Source: Thermoplasmata archaeon (GTDB lineage: Bacteria; Actinomycetota; Acidimicrobiia; Acidimicrobiales; Acidimicrobiaceae). From it: a DNA stretch of 7,924 nt. Each line of letters begins with the position of its first letter. Within the stretch, counting starts at the first letter, position 1. The stretch lies in the NCBI GenBank assembly GCA_021836665.1, contig JAKBHQ010000389.1:1-7924 (forward strand). The letters are read 5' to 3'. Below the pieces are notes generated by a model that did no database searches, was not told the origin of the DNA, and saw nothing but the letters and a program-made list of their open reading frames with translations. Positions 7,282 to 7,924 of the stretch are shown here, in pieces. The position numbers were made by a program, and so were the translations under genes.

Positions 7282-7826
7282 AGCGACATTTATTATCGAA
7301 ACTTATATGACGTGTTAGTAACCCTCCCCCCGTGAATTCGCATACCTTTATGCACCTTATTATCCGGGCTGGCTGGGAATTTTGGTTATCATTATTCATC
7401 TTTCTTCGCAATTACTTTATCTACGCAATGGCACTGCAAGAGTCATTTATTTATGGGTTCAAACAAGACCTAGCTCGGCCACTCCACCTCAGCTACGGCT
7501 GCTGGCAACGTGTTTGGCCGACCATCCCGCAAACCAAGAAACGGCATCGGGGTCGAGAGTCCTCGACGACAAGCCGAATTCTCTAACATTTAAGCGAGAA
7601 TCCGAACTGGACAATTGACTCGAAACCCATTTGCAATCAGCTCTAACAACGACCGACCGGAACTTTCGGAATAATATATGGCAGCTGACAACCTAAAAAA
7701 GTCAACTGTGAACGTATTCAGTCATGAGAATGAAGCCATAAGCTACATCGGCCCATTGCTCTGCTGAAAGTGTCATTCAGGCCCGAGAGGAAATAATCTG
7801 GTTCTTCGGAAATTAGTAGGGTTCGA

Positions 7827-7898
7827 CTGTCCGTGACCATTAGTTGAACATAGCGAGGGACTCTGCAAGTCTTTAGTTATTCAAACGACTACGGACAG
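7827..7898 (+). promoter_or_regulatory. Nested stem structure before a possible translation start (leader candidate)
   Basis: CTGTCCGT (7827-7834) and ACGGACAG (7891-7898) form a perfect 8-bp outer stem. Inside, TTGAA (7844-7848) pairs with TTCAA (7880-7884), and GACT (7859-7862) with AGTC (7868-7871). The outer right arm runs into the first two bases of the AGGAG ribosome binding site (7897-7901), and GAGGG (7855-7859) could instead pair with CCCTC (7905-7909). This layout resembles a translational control leader, but it matches no riboswitch class I know. Confidence 0.35.
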
Positions 7899-7909
7899 GA
7901 GAGCCCCTC

Positions 7910-7924
7910 TTGATTACTGACCCT
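7910..7924 (+). CDS. Possible start of a divergent plus-strand gene (only five codons in window)
   Basis: AGGAGAG (7897-7903) precedes a TTG at 7910 by six bases, and the frame continues as (M)ITDP to the window end. Only five codons are visible, so no function can be given and the start may be chance. If real, the gene is transcribed away from the chemotaxis operon and the roughly 1 kb between them is a divergent control region. Confidence 0.3.

Larger units (their letters stand above)
6980..7826. other. Long AT-rich intergenic region without a convincing gene
   Basis: All frames were read; the longest open frames (7332-7586 and 7382-7618, plus strand) have no ribosome binding site, no recognisable domain and no family resemblance. 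Structures seen: an interrupted palindrome GTATA-AA-TATAC (7022-7033); a GGCAATTG direct repeat with 24-bp period (7132-7139, 7156-7163); a stem AGCTAAC/GTTAGCT (7241-7247, 7275-7281); a perfect 6-bp hairpin GTCGAG/CTCGAC with a 4-base loop (7552-7567); and CAGCTGAC/GTCAACTG (7682-7689, 7701-7708), which pairs fully with one G-U on the minus strand. No tRNA or known riboswitch was recognised. Confidence 0.55.

Noticed and set aside
7455..7488. Minus-strand stretch resembling the 5' half of a serine tRNA (GGAGTGGCCGAGC then GGTCTTG)
   Set aside because: The D-loop is too short, the anticodon arm does not close properly, and there is no T-arm or acceptor 3' half. It is chance or, at most, a decayed fragment.
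7332..7618. Plus-strand open frames of 78-84 codons
   Set aside because: They have no ribosome binding site, no family resemblance and odd composition, and they overlap each other in different frames.
7815..7840. GGGTTCGACT, like a tRNA or tmRNA T-loop
   Set aside because: The flanking bases do not form the 5-bp T-stem and no acceptor or CCA end follows.

Overview
The window carries a chemotaxis signalling operon on the minus strand, read from right to left: a soluble PAS-domain chemoreceptor (5523-6905), cheA (2918-5416), cheW (2472-2921) and cheB (1249-2475). An ammonium transporter gene (amt, 931 down to 1, cut by the window edge) follows on the same strand. The receptor and CheA are 106 bases apart. 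cheA/cheW and cheW/cheB each overlap by 4 bases (ATGA and TTGA), so these three are almost certainly co-translated.

The organism is a motile, flagellated bacterium. A near-consensus sigma-28 (FliA-type) promoter lies just upstream of the receptor, which ties the operon to flagellar gene control. Base composition looks moderate, and GTG and TTG are plausible alternative starts. The Amt sequence has a look I associate with actinobacteria, so an actinobacterium of moderate GC, such as an Acidimicrobiia-type lineage, is possible. That is a weak inference, with no rRNA or other marker here to fix it.

How the genes work together: the cytoplasmic receptor senses through its PAS domain and controls the histidine kinase CheA through CheW. 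CheB, activated by phosphate from CheA, removes receptor methyl groups for adaptation. No cheR or cheY lies in the window, so they must be encoded elsewhere. CheA is the most unusual protein: it has one HPt domain, an inserted pair of MshEN-like repeats where a P2 domain might be expected, and two CheW-like domains at its C-terminus.

Non-coding parts: 932-1248 between cheB and amt holds a 17-bp tandem duplication across the cheB stop codon, two inverted repeats and a candidate amt promoter. The gap 5417-5522 holds three overlapping, mutually exclusive hairpins. From 6980 to about 7909 there are some 930 bases without a convincing gene. At the right end a nested stem sits directly in front of a ribosome binding site and a possible TTG start of a plus-strand gene that leaves the window after five codons.
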